In this document: piece after piece, positions 50,190 to 60,525 of the stretch | Layout of the letters: each line of letters opens with the position of its first letter | How positions within the stretch are numbered: position 1 is the first letter of the stretch | Assembly (NCBI GenBank): GCA_032622095.1 | Contig: CP136066.1 | Coordinates: 58,994,609 to 59,058,608 of the forward strand | Reading direction: 5' to 3' | Length of the DNA stretch: 64,000 bases | Source of the DNA: Siphonodentalium dalli | Taxonomy: Eukaryota; Mollusca; Scaphopoda; Gadilida; Siphonodentaliidae | Notes under the pieces: model-generated | Told to the model about the DNA's origin: nothing | What the model saw: only the letters and a program-made list of their open reading frames with translations | Databases searched by the model: none | Position numbers and translations under genes: made by a program

Positions 50190-50535
50190 CACATATATTC
50201 TGGCGTACGGCCCAAAACATCCGGCGTACGGGCATATGAATGATATATCGGAATCCGGCGTACGGGCATATAAAACTGCGGAATCCGACCTTATAAAGCA
50301 CCGGAATTCGGCGTACGGAAATGTATAACATCGGAATCCGGCGTATGCCCCTATAAAACATCCGGGAATCGGACGTATTCCGTTGTAAAACATCGGAATT
50401 CGGCTTACGGACATATAAAACATTGGAATCCGGCGTAGTCACATAAAACACAAGAATCCGGCGTACGGTTTATACAACATTTGAATCGGGCGTATAGGTA
50501 CATACAAGACATCGTAGTCCAGCGTACGGAATAAT
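50190..50535 (-). repeat. 30-bp minisatellite, right array (inverted)
   Basis: The same unit on the other strand (GGAATCCGGCGTACGG then ACATATAAAAC), more degenerate than the left array, about ten units. Confidence 0.9.
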
Positions 50536-50994
50536 GGTTCGTGGTCTCCTTCATATCAACAAAAGCAGTGACTTGGCAACGTGGGGTTTTGTCAATTTTC
50601 AACAGTTGGGAAATTTCTTTGCATAAACAATAGGTTGAAATTTACAATGTAGTTTCATTTTCAAACAATTTATTAGGGGGGAGATTGATTGCTTTTGGAC
50701 CAATATTTGCATATTTTCCTACTTATAGGGGGCGTCAGGTTGGAAATTTCCGGCGTACGGACACACAAGACATCGTTACCCAGAATAATGCGGTCATATC
50801 AATACAAACAGTGACGTGGTAGCGGGTGTTTGGTCAAAATTTTCAATTCAATTTTAATTAATTATTCACTCAAATCGTCAAATATGACACAATAGAGCTC
50901 GGTGGAATACAGTGCATATAATTTATGTGCAAATTACAAAAGTGGTGTGCGTTGAAAATTACACATATTATAATAATACAGTGATTGAGAACAG

Positions 50995-51931
50995 CCCATG
51001 GTTGTGCAAATGTCGGATTAAATGTATTACATATACAGTATGCCTCAGGAGTTTTTGAATAAAATCAGGACCCGTCTAATGAAAAGAGATAGGTTTTTCA
51101 AGGTTTTATGTCGTTTACAGTTAAAAAGTTCACTTAATTTGATGGTATTTGGTCGACAATAATAATATTTGTGTATGTATTTGACTCGCAGGTCTTTTAC
51201 ACACGGGCATTGCAATATTACGTGGAATTCGTCCCCTATATTTGTACCGCATAGAGTACATAGTCTATCGGAATAGTCTGAGTTAATCCATGAACCATAT
51301 TCGATTGGTAAGTGGTGGTTGCGGGTACGAAATTTCAGAAGTATTTGGACGGTGTCGCTTTTCACGAAAGAGAGGAATTTCTCTTTGGTGAAGTCGTGTT
51401 TTATAATTCTGTAAAAGGCATACTTATTTGAATTAAACATTGTACCTCTCCATTCTTGAATGAATTGGTCTTCCAGCCTACACTTGACCGACTTCTTAAA
51501 TCTGTCGAGACTAGATAATGTGTGATTGATCCATATACCCCCCATTCCAAGTTCATTTAACAGTTTATGCACATTTGCAATCCATGGGTTGTTAACGTTA
51601 GATGAGTTGTAATAAGTGAGTAATATATAATACAGTATAAATGGTAGCCTATTGCAGTTCATTTGTATAAGTTTTCCCCAGTACGTTAAATTTCTTAATT
51701 TGATTTTCAAAGTGATGGGGAATATTCCCAGTTCCCCATAAACGAATGCTGAAGGTGTAGATTTTTTCAGATTAAGCAAACATTTTAGAAACCATAGTTT
51801 TATTTTCTGGAAGCAGGATTGGTTTTCGAATGACCAAATCTCTGCTCCGTATGTTAGAATCGGGACAATTGATTTTTCGTAAACTTCGAGTGTGCTCTCT
51901 ACAGTTAAGCTATTGGATCTCTTCTTATTAA
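50995..51931 (-). mobile_element. LINE (non-LTR retrotransposon), 3' part of ORF2
   Basis: The minus strand is open for 302 codons, ending at 51,045. The protein starts in the RT thumb region with YEKSIVPILTYGAEIW, the block that follows the polymerase core in many LINEs. It includes YGELGIFPI and ends with a CCHC knuckle, CTLC-x8-H-x4-C, followed by P. This is the usual carboxyl end of such ORF2 proteins. A short 3' tail follows. The upstream part of the same copy lies at 57,571-57,850, across the inserted element. Clade not assigned. Confidence 0.85.
51928..51931. repeat. TTAA target duplication, left
   Basis: TTAA borders the inserted element. The partner is at 57,567-57,570. Confidence 0.8.
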
Positions 51932-53139
51932 CACTTTGAGTGCCGGAAATCAATTAGTAATCTCGCCAGTTTGCCAAATCGTGGGAAGATAGATACCATT
52001 AGTAGACAATAATTTGGCTTCAATGAAGCAAAAATTGGATGACGTCGCGACTTTAGATAACAGAAACGGCGATTGATAGTACTACGAGATAACTCGTAGC
52101 CCGCACTGGCGGAAGGAATTTGGGTATTCCCACCACCAGTGCCAACTACGAGTTATCTCGTAGACTCAATTGGACACGTTTGAGCAACAAATATGAAGTA
52201 GAATGTAACCCAAACGAGTTATTTTGGTGGTAAGCATATTTATGGAGGTGTGGGAGTCCTTGTGGTGGTTATAGCTCGTTATATAGTTAAATTGTGGCTG
52301 ATGCACGGCGGAGCAAATTACTTATATATATGAGCATGCATGCTACAGACGGCGAATCGGAAGTGGATTCGGGTGAACTTGTTTCCTGTGAGGATGAGTT
52401 TATTTCGTCCATACAGTAATGACTACGAGCATGCATCTTCTGTTGTTTCTGGTATTGTAAGTTACCTCCCATTTAGCCTGATTTAGGCCTATGCTATAGG
52501 GTTCCAAAATAATAGTGTTAGAAGAATTGTCAGCACAAAATTAAAACAACCATGCAGCAGTAGCCAAATAGATCCCTGCACATTCAGGAGTGTGCTACAT
52601 GTAACGATTCCATATAATCCATCCGTCTGGAAGTAAGTCACCCTTTACTGTAAACCTCTATGCTACACAAAACCATTTATCCGTACCTATGTAAGTAGAA
52701 CAGTTCGATGAACTGCATGACGTCTAAAGTACGGCAATTGCTACGCTTTCCATTGTCCAACACGTTCGGAAGTGGGTAAAATGTAGTTTCGGGGAATAAT
52801 TGTTCCGCTTTACTTGTATTATAAATAATAAAATACCTAGCCCCCAAATGGAGCCGCACAGTGTATACAAAAACAACTGCTGTGTTCCCTAATAATGAGA
52901 CAATTGTAGCATCAACGCGCATATAACGTCATGGATTATCCGCTTATCTTGTGCTGGATGCGTCCACTCGCACACGAGTGAGAGGGAACAGATTTGGCAG
53001 GCCTGTGTGACGTGTGTGGGTGGTTGTGCGAAGTTTCAATGTGTTGAAACACAACGATGTAACCATTTCTCGAAACTGCCTTCGCATGTTTGTACATTGT
53101 GAATATCCACCCCCTGACTTTGTTTGCGTGCGTGAACAT

Positions 53140-53830
53140 TTAGTGTGATCGTCGGAGGGCTAGACCCAGAAGAAATTGGTAAAGAAGCGGTTTTGGCGTC
53201 AATCGACGCGGGAGAATCTCGTGTATAACATATCCAAAATCCGCTAAAATCCGCTTTGGGCAAAATTCAGGATCCAACATGGCTGCCGTTAGTCAAAAGA
53301 TACTCTGACAGAGATTAATTCGATTATAGTGAGAACAAATGTTGTCATATATATACAAATGTATACATTTTTGCAAAGGTAAAATATTGTGCCACCTGTT
53401 TATGGCAAAAATGGAACCCCTCGTCCCAGATGGCCGCCAAAATGGCTGCCTAAACTCGAACATTTGAAGTTTTTGCCTAATATCTTAAAGATCAATTCCT
53501 GTTCTTTGATAATGGTTCAGACTGGACACTTTGATTAGGCTTATTCATGTTAATTCAGCATTGGAGCAATAAAAGATACCATAAATGGGGTCCCAGACTC
53601 ATCTACTCCCTCAAAAATTCGATTTTACAGAACGCGGTATAAAATTCCACAAAAATAGCCATTGTGATTACAGTCATATATCAACAAGAAATGGACAGAA
53701 CTGTACAATGTAAGTTGGGCATACCAATATCTATGAATACTCCATTCGATGAAACCATAATTGGAGCTTTGTCTCAAAATGGCTGCCAAAATGGCGGTCA
53801 AAATATGGAAAATGGCGGATATTGATCACA
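53140..53830 (+). repeat. Left part of inverted repeat inside the TTAA element
   Basis: Two segments (53,145-53,280 and 53,270-53,820) match the reverse complements of 56,585-56,730 and 56,740-57,245. Words include TAGACCCAGAAG, AAAATCCGCTTTGGG, CCAAAATGGC and CATAAATGGGGTCCCAGA. The order of the two segments differs between sides, as expected if a tandem array of roughly 700-base units was inverted. Confidence 0.75.
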
Positions 53831-56430
53831 GTGTCATCCAATCCATTTTAAGTAGTGGTTGATGAATAAAATTGACCAAATAAATACGAATGTATACCTC
53901 TTTATGATGCCATTATGCTAGCTCTATGTAAAAACTTAATAATCAGTACCAAAAATGGCTGCCAAAATGGCCACCCGATGTGGAAAATACTATTTTCTAT
54001 CACTTCTATTTATCAGTTGTTGCTCTCTGAACTGGGAAACAATGGGTATATTCTTTCAATGATCGTGTCAACTGATCATTCCAGCAATGACATGTCTAAT
54101 CGATTAGATCATAGTTTACTCCGGTCCTTCACTAATAAGTTATAAGGAATGCGGTATGAAATTTAATCAAAATCGACTTTGGGGTTCTGGTCACATTTGA
54201 TATTTAGGGATGAGCAGATCTTGTCTAAAAAATAATTGAGCGTTTCTTTTATTTGTGAACATTCCATCTCAAATAGACCAAAAGAAACAATAAATTTTAT
54301 CTAATATGGCTTCCAAAACGAAAATGGTAGACTCTGCCCAGTTTATCATATAATGGAAGTTGTGAGTGGTGGATGCAGTTGATAGTTGGCTAATATACAT
54401 GTATGTGGCTCATATACATCAAAACTATTTATTTTCAATCTTTTGGTGGCTTCCCGCGGGTTGACAAAATCTGGACGCATCAGTGCTATAATGTCGTAAC
54501 TCCATTATGGCGGTAAATGAGTATTTGATACCATTCGAATCGTGAGAAAAAATCCAATCCGATGGGCCAAACTGTCTTTGCATTGGATGACAAATATTCG
54601 CACAAACCAGTGAAGCAAATGTCGTATCTCCCGCGATCTTTACAGTTATTCGTGCTATGAAGTCGTATGTCCAACAGCAGCCAATCGGACGCTTCAGGTT
54701 GTCCTTTTGTGTTTGTGAATTCTAAAATGTGTGCTATATGGTAGAATCTCCATGTTAGTCACGTGATCATTTGGTGATTTAAATTTTGTGATTGCTCCAC
54801 ACATTTCTGTATGATGATGCACATGGGTGAATTTTCATAGTGTAGAATAGGCACTTTTTAGTTCATAGACACATGCGATTGCCACCATATTTAACTTAAT
54901 CTGCATTTATTAGCACAACTTCGTTATAGCACGGAAACGAATAGTCCCTGGCATACGCAAAATGTCATATCTCCAAACAAGTTATTGCTTTTCAAAAGAA
55001 AACGAGGGAGTAAACAGAAAACAATATCTGGTTCAATGAACAGCTAATGTCAGTTTTCATTGGGATAAATACAACAATACGTCATGCTTTGTCAACATTA
55101 GGAGAAATGTTGTCTAAAAACGTCAACCTTCATTTTCTCGGAAAGTTGAAAATGTGGGTTACATAATAGCACTGATGCGACGAAATATTAACTATTCGGG
55201 CTCGGCCATCATTTTCAAGTTTCAAGCTGGAACTAAATGTAGCCCATGGATTCCCCATTTCGACATGTAAGAAACGTAGTTTTACTCTGATCTCGTCCCA
55301 GATATCAGCTCTCCGGTAAATGGTGATCTCTTATGTTCTAGAAAATACGTGTGCCAAATACATATATGTCTGAAGAAACTATTCCCATACATTGTTTACA
55401 CATCGACTCCGTAAGTATGTGGAGGTTTTCTTGGACAAGCGCGATTTTCAAACATCGAAACCGTACGTACAAACAATAAAAGTTAATAGGAAATGACGTT
55501 GGATGTAGGTCTAGGGTACGTCGTCCGCATGAAATAGTTTTCGTGTCATTAATTTGCACATATTTCGTGCTCTGATGAGCATGGATGAGCGCCTTTTGTT
55601 GCAGTTTGATTGCATAGCATCCGGAAAATAACATGTTCATTGTTCACATTTCTTAGACAAACATGTTGTTGATCACCATGTTCATGTGGCATTTCTATCC
55701 AATGACAACCTTGAAATACCAGTTAATCAAGCTAAATGGTTGATACCTTTACGCCTACAGATCCAGCCGTGGCGCACATTGTGTCTATACATATCATTGA
55801 TGAAATCCACTAAATGTGTAGAAGATATCGGTGCGTCTATATATTTACTAGAATGTTTCTATCCACATGTAAGTACCCACAATCGCATGACACGGAATTG
55901 TCACATGGAGTGTGAAGGGTATACAATGTACGTGCGAATTTTCATTTTCCCTCTTGATATTGAAGAAAATAATTTTACTTTGAAACTCCCCAGCTCCGAT
56001 AACCAACTTGCCCACCAATCAAGTAAACCCCAGATTATTCGCTTTTCCCTCCTGTCCTTTTCACGTTCGCCATCACTGGAAAACCCATTATAGCCTGATG
56101 CTTCCGGACTAGACCACCGATGCCCATATATTTGATGTTCCGAATAGTCGTTATAAGTAGAAATATTTACACTGTGTTTTCAAATAATCCAGATTCGTAT
56201 CAATTTAATTTCTTTTTTTAATTTCCAGATAGTCCCTCGTAATAAGTGGACATCGTGTTGGATCCTGCAGTAGATACTGCTTAGTTGGAACATTACGGGC
56301 TGGCTGATTGTGATAGTATATTATTGGCAACATGTTTAATAGGTCTGTCATCGTTAGCTCACAACCGAAGTGTTGTTTCGGCTTTCCTCTGAGCAGAACT
56401 TAAATTTCGACAATTTTCGGTGGCCATTTT
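53831..56430. other. Interior of the TTAA element, no recognised gene
   Basis: ATGGC(N)GCC-type repeat cores continue to about 54,330. The rest is apparently unique. The longest plus-strand frame (55,686-56,093) has no similarity I recognise. Confidence 0.4.
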
Positions 56431-57245
56431 GGTAGCCATCTTAGCATGTTGAATCGTGATTGGCCACTCTTACCCACAAAACACATTGATTTCAATCAAT
56501 GATGTCTATTGGGGCCGAATTGGCGTTTTCGTGAATAACTACATATTTGCCATTTTCATTATTATTGGCGACCATGTTGGACGCCATCTTGAATTCTGTA
56601 TTTCCCCCAAAGCGGATTTCAGCGGATTTTGGATATGTTATACACGAGATTTTCCCGCGTCGAATGACAACAAAACCGCTTCTTTACCAATTCCTTCTGG
56701 GTCTAACCCTTTGACGACCATTCTAAATATTTGCCATTTTCCATATTTTGACCGCCATTTTGGCAGCCATTTTAAGACAACGTGCCAATTTGGGTATGCC
56801 CAACTTATATTGTACAGTTCTGTCCATTTCTTGTTGATATATGACTGGAATCCCAATGGCGATTTTTGTGGAATTTTATATCGCGTCTGTAAAATCAAAT
56901 TTTTGAGGGTGTAGATGAGTCTGGGACCCCATTTATGGTATCTTTCATTGCTCCAATACTGAATTAACATGAATATGACTAATCAATGTCGCCAGTCTGA
57001 ACCATTATCAAACAACAGGAATTGATCTTTAAGATATTAGGCAAAATTTTTCGAGTTTAGGCCGCCATTTTGGCAGCCATCTGGGGCGAGGGGTTCCATT
57101 TTTTCTATAGATATGTGTCACAATACTTTACCTTCGCAAAAATGTATACATTTGTATAAATATGGCAACATTTGTTCTCATTATGTCGAATTAATCTCAG
57201 TCAGAATCTCTTTTGACTAAAGGCGGCCATGTTGGACGCCATCCT
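56431..57245 (-). repeat. Right part of inverted repeat inside the TTAA element
   Basis: See 53,140-53,830. Divergence between the sides is modest. Confidence 0.75.
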
Positions 57246-57566
57246 GGATAATTGTCAGTATATTGAATACCAAAACCCCAGTCTAATTGCCCACATACGA
57301 CTGCCTCTGGTGGTCACTCAGTGAGACAGTGTCAGCTGTATTCACTCACAACTGGACCATTTTGAGTAGAATATATGTGCTGATGGTGCTCACTTCAGTT
57401 GAACGATGTAAGGGGAGCCACACTATTTATTTGATAAAATCACTGTTCTGATGTTCCGATGCGGGTTTTCGTGGTGTATCGACCTATTCCACTGCTTCCG
57501 TTTGTCAGTTACACGACATGTAAACCACTACGAGATAACTCGTAGTGGCAACCTGCACTCAACGTG

Positions 57567-57570
57567 TTAA
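57567..57570. repeat. TTAA target duplication, right
   Basis: Partner of 51,928-51,931. Confidence 0.8.
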
Positions 57571-57850
57571 GTAATGCGTACATCGCATTTTTAGCTCTTT
57601 CGCAGCGCATGTTTCTATCGAGAGAGAAGGAGCCATTTCTATGGAAGGTAGTTCCTAAGTATGTATAATTTTTCACTGTTTCAATGTTATTGTTGCCGAT
57701 TTAAAAAATATTATTATGTTTTTTCTTGCAGTTTCTTCCAAATATTAGTACTTTAGTTTTTGTTACGTTGATATCTAGTTTCCACTGCTTGCAGTAGTTA
57801 GAGAATTTGTGAAGGGCATAATGGAGATCGTCGGCTGAATGTGCCAGTAG
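57571..57850 (-). mobile_element. LINE ORF2 upstream part, truncated after the catalytic core
   Basis: The minus-strand frame reads SADDLHYAL, YCKQWKLDIN, TKTKVLIFGR and, after an in-frame stop at 57,701-57,703, YTYLGTTFH and GSF. These are the blocks that follow the YADD active site in LINE reverse transcriptases. The YADD box itself would lie just beyond 57,850, where the copy is cut off. The element is therefore 5'-truncated and dead. Confidence 0.85.
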
Positions 57851-58110
57851 GATTCAAGAATTGGAAATTTCTTTCTCGACACATTAGTCGAAATTTGACC
57901 CAAACAACATAGGTTGAAATTGTCCTTTTACAATGTAGTTTGATTTTCAAGCAATTTATTAGGGGAAAATTATTGCTTTTGGACCAATATTGCATATTTT
58001 CCTATTTTTTGGTAAACATTTTGGAATGAAATGACCATAAGTTGAAACTTTTTCAACGTTATAGGGGGTGGGGGGCGTCAGATTGGAAATTTCAAATACT
58101 TGGTTCGTGA
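57850..58110 (-). repeat. Solo terminal copy of the 48.5-50.7 kb palindromic family
   Basis: Shares TTTGGACCAATATTGCATA, AATTTCAACCTAT and ACTAATGTGTCG (reverse strand) with 48,510-48,660. It sits exactly where the LINE stops. Confidence 0.65.
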
Positions 58111-58216
58111 AAAGGCGGGTGACAATGGAATTCTGCAAAATCGAGTTTGGTCTGCAATTCCCAAGGTGGACCCCATAAACAGACCCTCTAGCGACGTCCT
58201 TTAACACAAAACTTAC

Positions 58217-58337
58217 TCGTTGATGTTGTTGTGGTAACTCTGTAGACCGGTCAGCAGCTTATCCCTTGGAGCAGTGAATGTTATGTTTGCGTCAAAGTTG
58301 GTGTAACCTGTCTCATGGCATTCTCTGCGGCACTTTT
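58217..58337 (-). CDS. Dermatopontin-like gene, internal exon
   Basis: The minus-strand exon begins after ACACACAG at 58,338-58,340 and ends at 58,217 before GTAAGT. It encodes KCRRECHETGYTNFDANITF followed by a TAP segment and LTGLQSYHNNINE. The cysteine pair followed by a FD-x2-ITF strand and an L-x-G-x-S-x-HNN-x-ED motif is the dermatopontin repeat. Dermatopontins are secreted extracellular-matrix proteins, and molluscs often have several, some in shell matrix. The exon enters in phase 1, fitting the upstream exon, and leaves in phase 2, so the next exon should complete the E codon and begin with D-R-x-W. I could not find that exon. Leftwards lies 10 kb of transposons, so the intron is very long or the gene is broken. 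Confidence 0.8.
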
Positions 58338-58340
58338 CTG

Positions 58341-59398
58341 TGTGTAGACAATGTTATTCGTTAAATTCGAAGGTTATTGGTACATAATTCAATATCTAGA
58401 TTATAACCATGAATGCGACATACATTCTTGGTAATTGTTCTGTTGCGACTATTGAATAGTGCTATACTAACTTGTGAGAGCATGGTCTCCGGTAATAAAA
58501 TGGTTTCGGTTATTGCACGTGCATGTCTCAAGAGTTCAATACATTTCAAAATGGGATATCTCTTTCTAACAAGTTTCATAGTTTCCGGGGCATAAAATAA
58601 ATATGAATCGAAGACACCTGTTCAGAAACACTTTCAATCAATTTATATTTATTTTAACTCAATTTTTGTCTGGTATAATATATAAAACCTTTGTGACTAT
58701 TTTTTAAAAACATAAACGACAGGCGCATTCGGAACATAGCAAGGGGGGTTACTCTATATTGCCAGTACTATACGTCAATGCAATTTCGATTCATATATCT
58801 TGCAAAAATAAACCACTTAAAGGTACTCAATCCTATCAGAGGGTCCCCATATCATCACATTCCAATAATAATTTTTTGAAATGGCGTTTCAGTTATCAGA
58901 ATCTAATAATTGCCCCAAAATAATGAAAAGCAAATCAACTATAGTATAAAATTGCAAACCTGTTATTTATCAACATTTTGTTGAACGAAATTTTGCCGGT
59001 TTGTCAAATATTCGACACAAAAAGTCACTTGATTTTAGAGTTATCCATCTTTACCCGCAATTTGGTCAATAAAATTATTCTATAGTTGACTGTATTGGGC
59101 CACAAAAATTAAAATAATAGATTTCAAACATCGATATATGATAACTCTGAGCTGTGATGTGTGGGTTCCTTGACTCTAATCAGACATTTTTTACCCCCGA
59201 AGCCAAGGAAATAGTAATTTGCAAGCGTTAATTCGGATTGAGTACCTTTAAGTATGTCAATACAGACATAATATACACAATTTTCTGTTTGTCTATTTTA
59301 TTCACAGAAAAAGGCAGGCGTTTTATGTAAATGATTTTGTAATTGTGGCCCGGAAGAGATTATGCAATATTTAATGTAATTTGTATATCGTATCTTAC
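58341..59398 (-). other. Intron between the two dermatopontin exons
   Basis: The GT donor is at 59,398 and the AG acceptor at 58,339-58,338. No repeat structure recognised. A 72-codon minus-strand frame at 58,361-58,579 shows no similarity I know and overlaps the intron. Confidence 0.7.
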
Positions 59399-59530
59399 CA
59401 GACACATGACAGCAATAGAATTTATACCGTCTGTCTTCCCTGCCGTTGTCATGTACACTTTGCATACCAGCTATATAACCATTATGGTTGCAGTCGAAGT
59501 TGAAAAAAGCATCCCAGCTGTTGACCCAAC
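59399..59530 (-). CDS. Dermatopontin-like gene, upstream exon
   Basis: This 132-base exon lies between the acceptor TTTGAATTGCAG (ending 59,531) and the donor GTAAGA (59,398). It encodes WVNSWDAFFNF, DCNHNGYIAGMQS and HDNGREDRRYKFYCC. The W-x-N-x-WD opening, the G-x-x-S-x-HDN-x-x-EDRR motif and the closing YCC are diagnostic for dermatopontin. Its last base joins the next exon in phase without a stop, completing a glutamate. Exons for the signal peptide and first repeat should lie upstream, beyond 59,530, but were not identified. There are no stops or frameshifts, so the gene may be functional. Confidence 0.85.
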
Positions 59531-59646
59531 CTGCAATTCAAATAAATAATAAATAGTTATCTTATCGCACCCAATCACAGAGTCCCTAAAGCTTTTTCAG
59601 TCATAATATTACTCCAGTTGAAGCCTTGAAATATGGTGTCTATCAT
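59531..59646 (-). other. Upstream intron, acceptor side
   Basis: Starts with the acceptor of the upstream exon. No feature before the hairpin at 59,650. Confidence 0.5.
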
Positions 59647-59649
59647 TTG

Positions 59650-59843
59650 CAGAATGAGGTCTCCAGAGGGTGAATTTAGTGATGCTACCCCACATAGCGG
59701 GCTAGCATCACCAAATTCACCCTCTGGGAATCTCATTCTGCCGAGGTGTAAGCAGAATGAGGTCCACATAGGGTGAATTTGGTGATGCTAGCCCGCTATG
59801 TGGGGTAGCATCACTAAATTCACCCTCTGGGGACCTCATTCTG
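59650..59843. mobile_element. Four-fold hairpin (nested palindrome), MITE-like
   Basis: A unit of about 45 bases (GAGGGTGAATTTAGTGATGC with CCCACATAGCGGGC at its turn) occurs four times in alternating orientation. Each half folds on itself, and the two halves also fold on each other. The ends are GCAGAATGAGGT and ACCTCATTCTGC. The arms are nearly identical, suggesting recent origin or gene conversion. It lies in an intron of the dermatopontin-like gene. Confidence 0.85.
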
Positions 59844-60525
59844 CAAATAACAGACACCCTATTTCAATGCTTGCTCCAGTTGAACAATGCCCGGTATAAT
59901 GCGTGCTGTCGTTTTACATGCGCTTCGATGGAGCGGCCAGACATGCACACATAACTAAAAGAAAACCATAATCAGAAATGGTAACGCCACCAAGATCATA
60001 TTATTAGCCATAAATATAAATTATAATATAAAATATATTGGTTACATGAATGCACCTCCTCAGAATTCCGTTAAAACTAATCCTTCAAATTATTACAAAA
60101 AAACTACGGCTTATTACTGCAAGTTTTTCATTAACCAAACCAGAAAGCTTCTAAATGCGGATAAAACATTGGGTTCCCGCCATAAAATCTTCAAGTGTGG
60201 AAGCCCCAGCCATTGTTCATACATAAACATCGAACGCAATTAACGCGGTCATAATAGTTACATACTGCAAATATAAGACATACAGCGAATACACACCCCA
60301 CGAAAACCCGAATTGTGTTGTCGTGCGAGATATCCCATCGATATAGCTCAATTTGATACGGCCAGATTAGCCTTTCTACAATATCCTAAAACAATAAAGC
60401 GTCTCAAATCATCGGCATAGTCAATAGAACTTTTACGAACTTGGACATTCCAACTACAGCTTTTACCGGACTCAGGGTCGTAGTACAACTTTGACGCGTC
60501 CCAAAATAACCATAAAAAACAATTA
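59844..60525. other. Unassigned, presumably intron or upstream region
   Basis: A short minus-strand frame after TTTTAG at about 59,955 (containing CMSGRSIEAHVK) was considered as another exon, but the fit to dermatopontin is poor. No other feature. Confidence 0.35.

Larger units (their letters stand above)
48490..50725. mobile_element. 2.2-kb palindromic element with internal minisatellites
   Basis: 48,490-49,600 matches the reverse complement of 49,615-50,725 with moderate divergence and almost no spacer. Shared landmarks from outside in are a CCAATATTTGCATATTTTCC word, GGTCCAAAANCAATCAATC, GAAGGAGACCAC, the 30-bp arrays, AAAAGGCG-GGCAACCAGA and GTGTATTTTGCACT. No enzyme frame is present. 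A solo copy of its terminal region sits at 57,850-58,110. Confidence 0.75.
51932..57566. mobile_element. 5.6-kb TTAA-flanked element, piggyBac-like, non-autonomous
   Basis: The left end CACTTTGAGTGCCGG and the reverse-complemented right end CACGTTGAGTGCAGG are imperfect terminal repeats flanked by TTAA. The subterminal palindrome CTACGAGATAACTCGTAG and its mirror form occur at 52,082-52,099, 52,146-52,163 and 57,528-57,545. TTAA duplication with a TTGAGTGCC-type end suggests piggyBac; Kolobok also uses TTAA. Dropping the element and one TTAA makes the LINE frame continuous, which confirms the boundaries to the base. No complete transposase frame is seen. A serine-rich minus-strand frame at 52,287-52,472 might be a remnant. 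Inside it lies a further inverted repeat. Confidence 0.8.

Noticed and set aside
48738-50535. 30-bp repeats as a CRISPR array
   Set aside because: Units are contiguous with no unique spacers, are mirrored inside a palindrome, and lie in eukaryotic DNA with no cas genes.
55565-55600. Hammerhead ribozyme (CTGATGAG present)
   Set aside because: The required GAAA box and closing stem are not found at the right distance.
56030-56093. Missing dermatopontin exon starting with a D-R-R motif on the minus strand
   Set aside because: The motif is followed by a basic stretch unlike the W-K-F strand of dermatopontin, and it lies inside the TTAA transposon.
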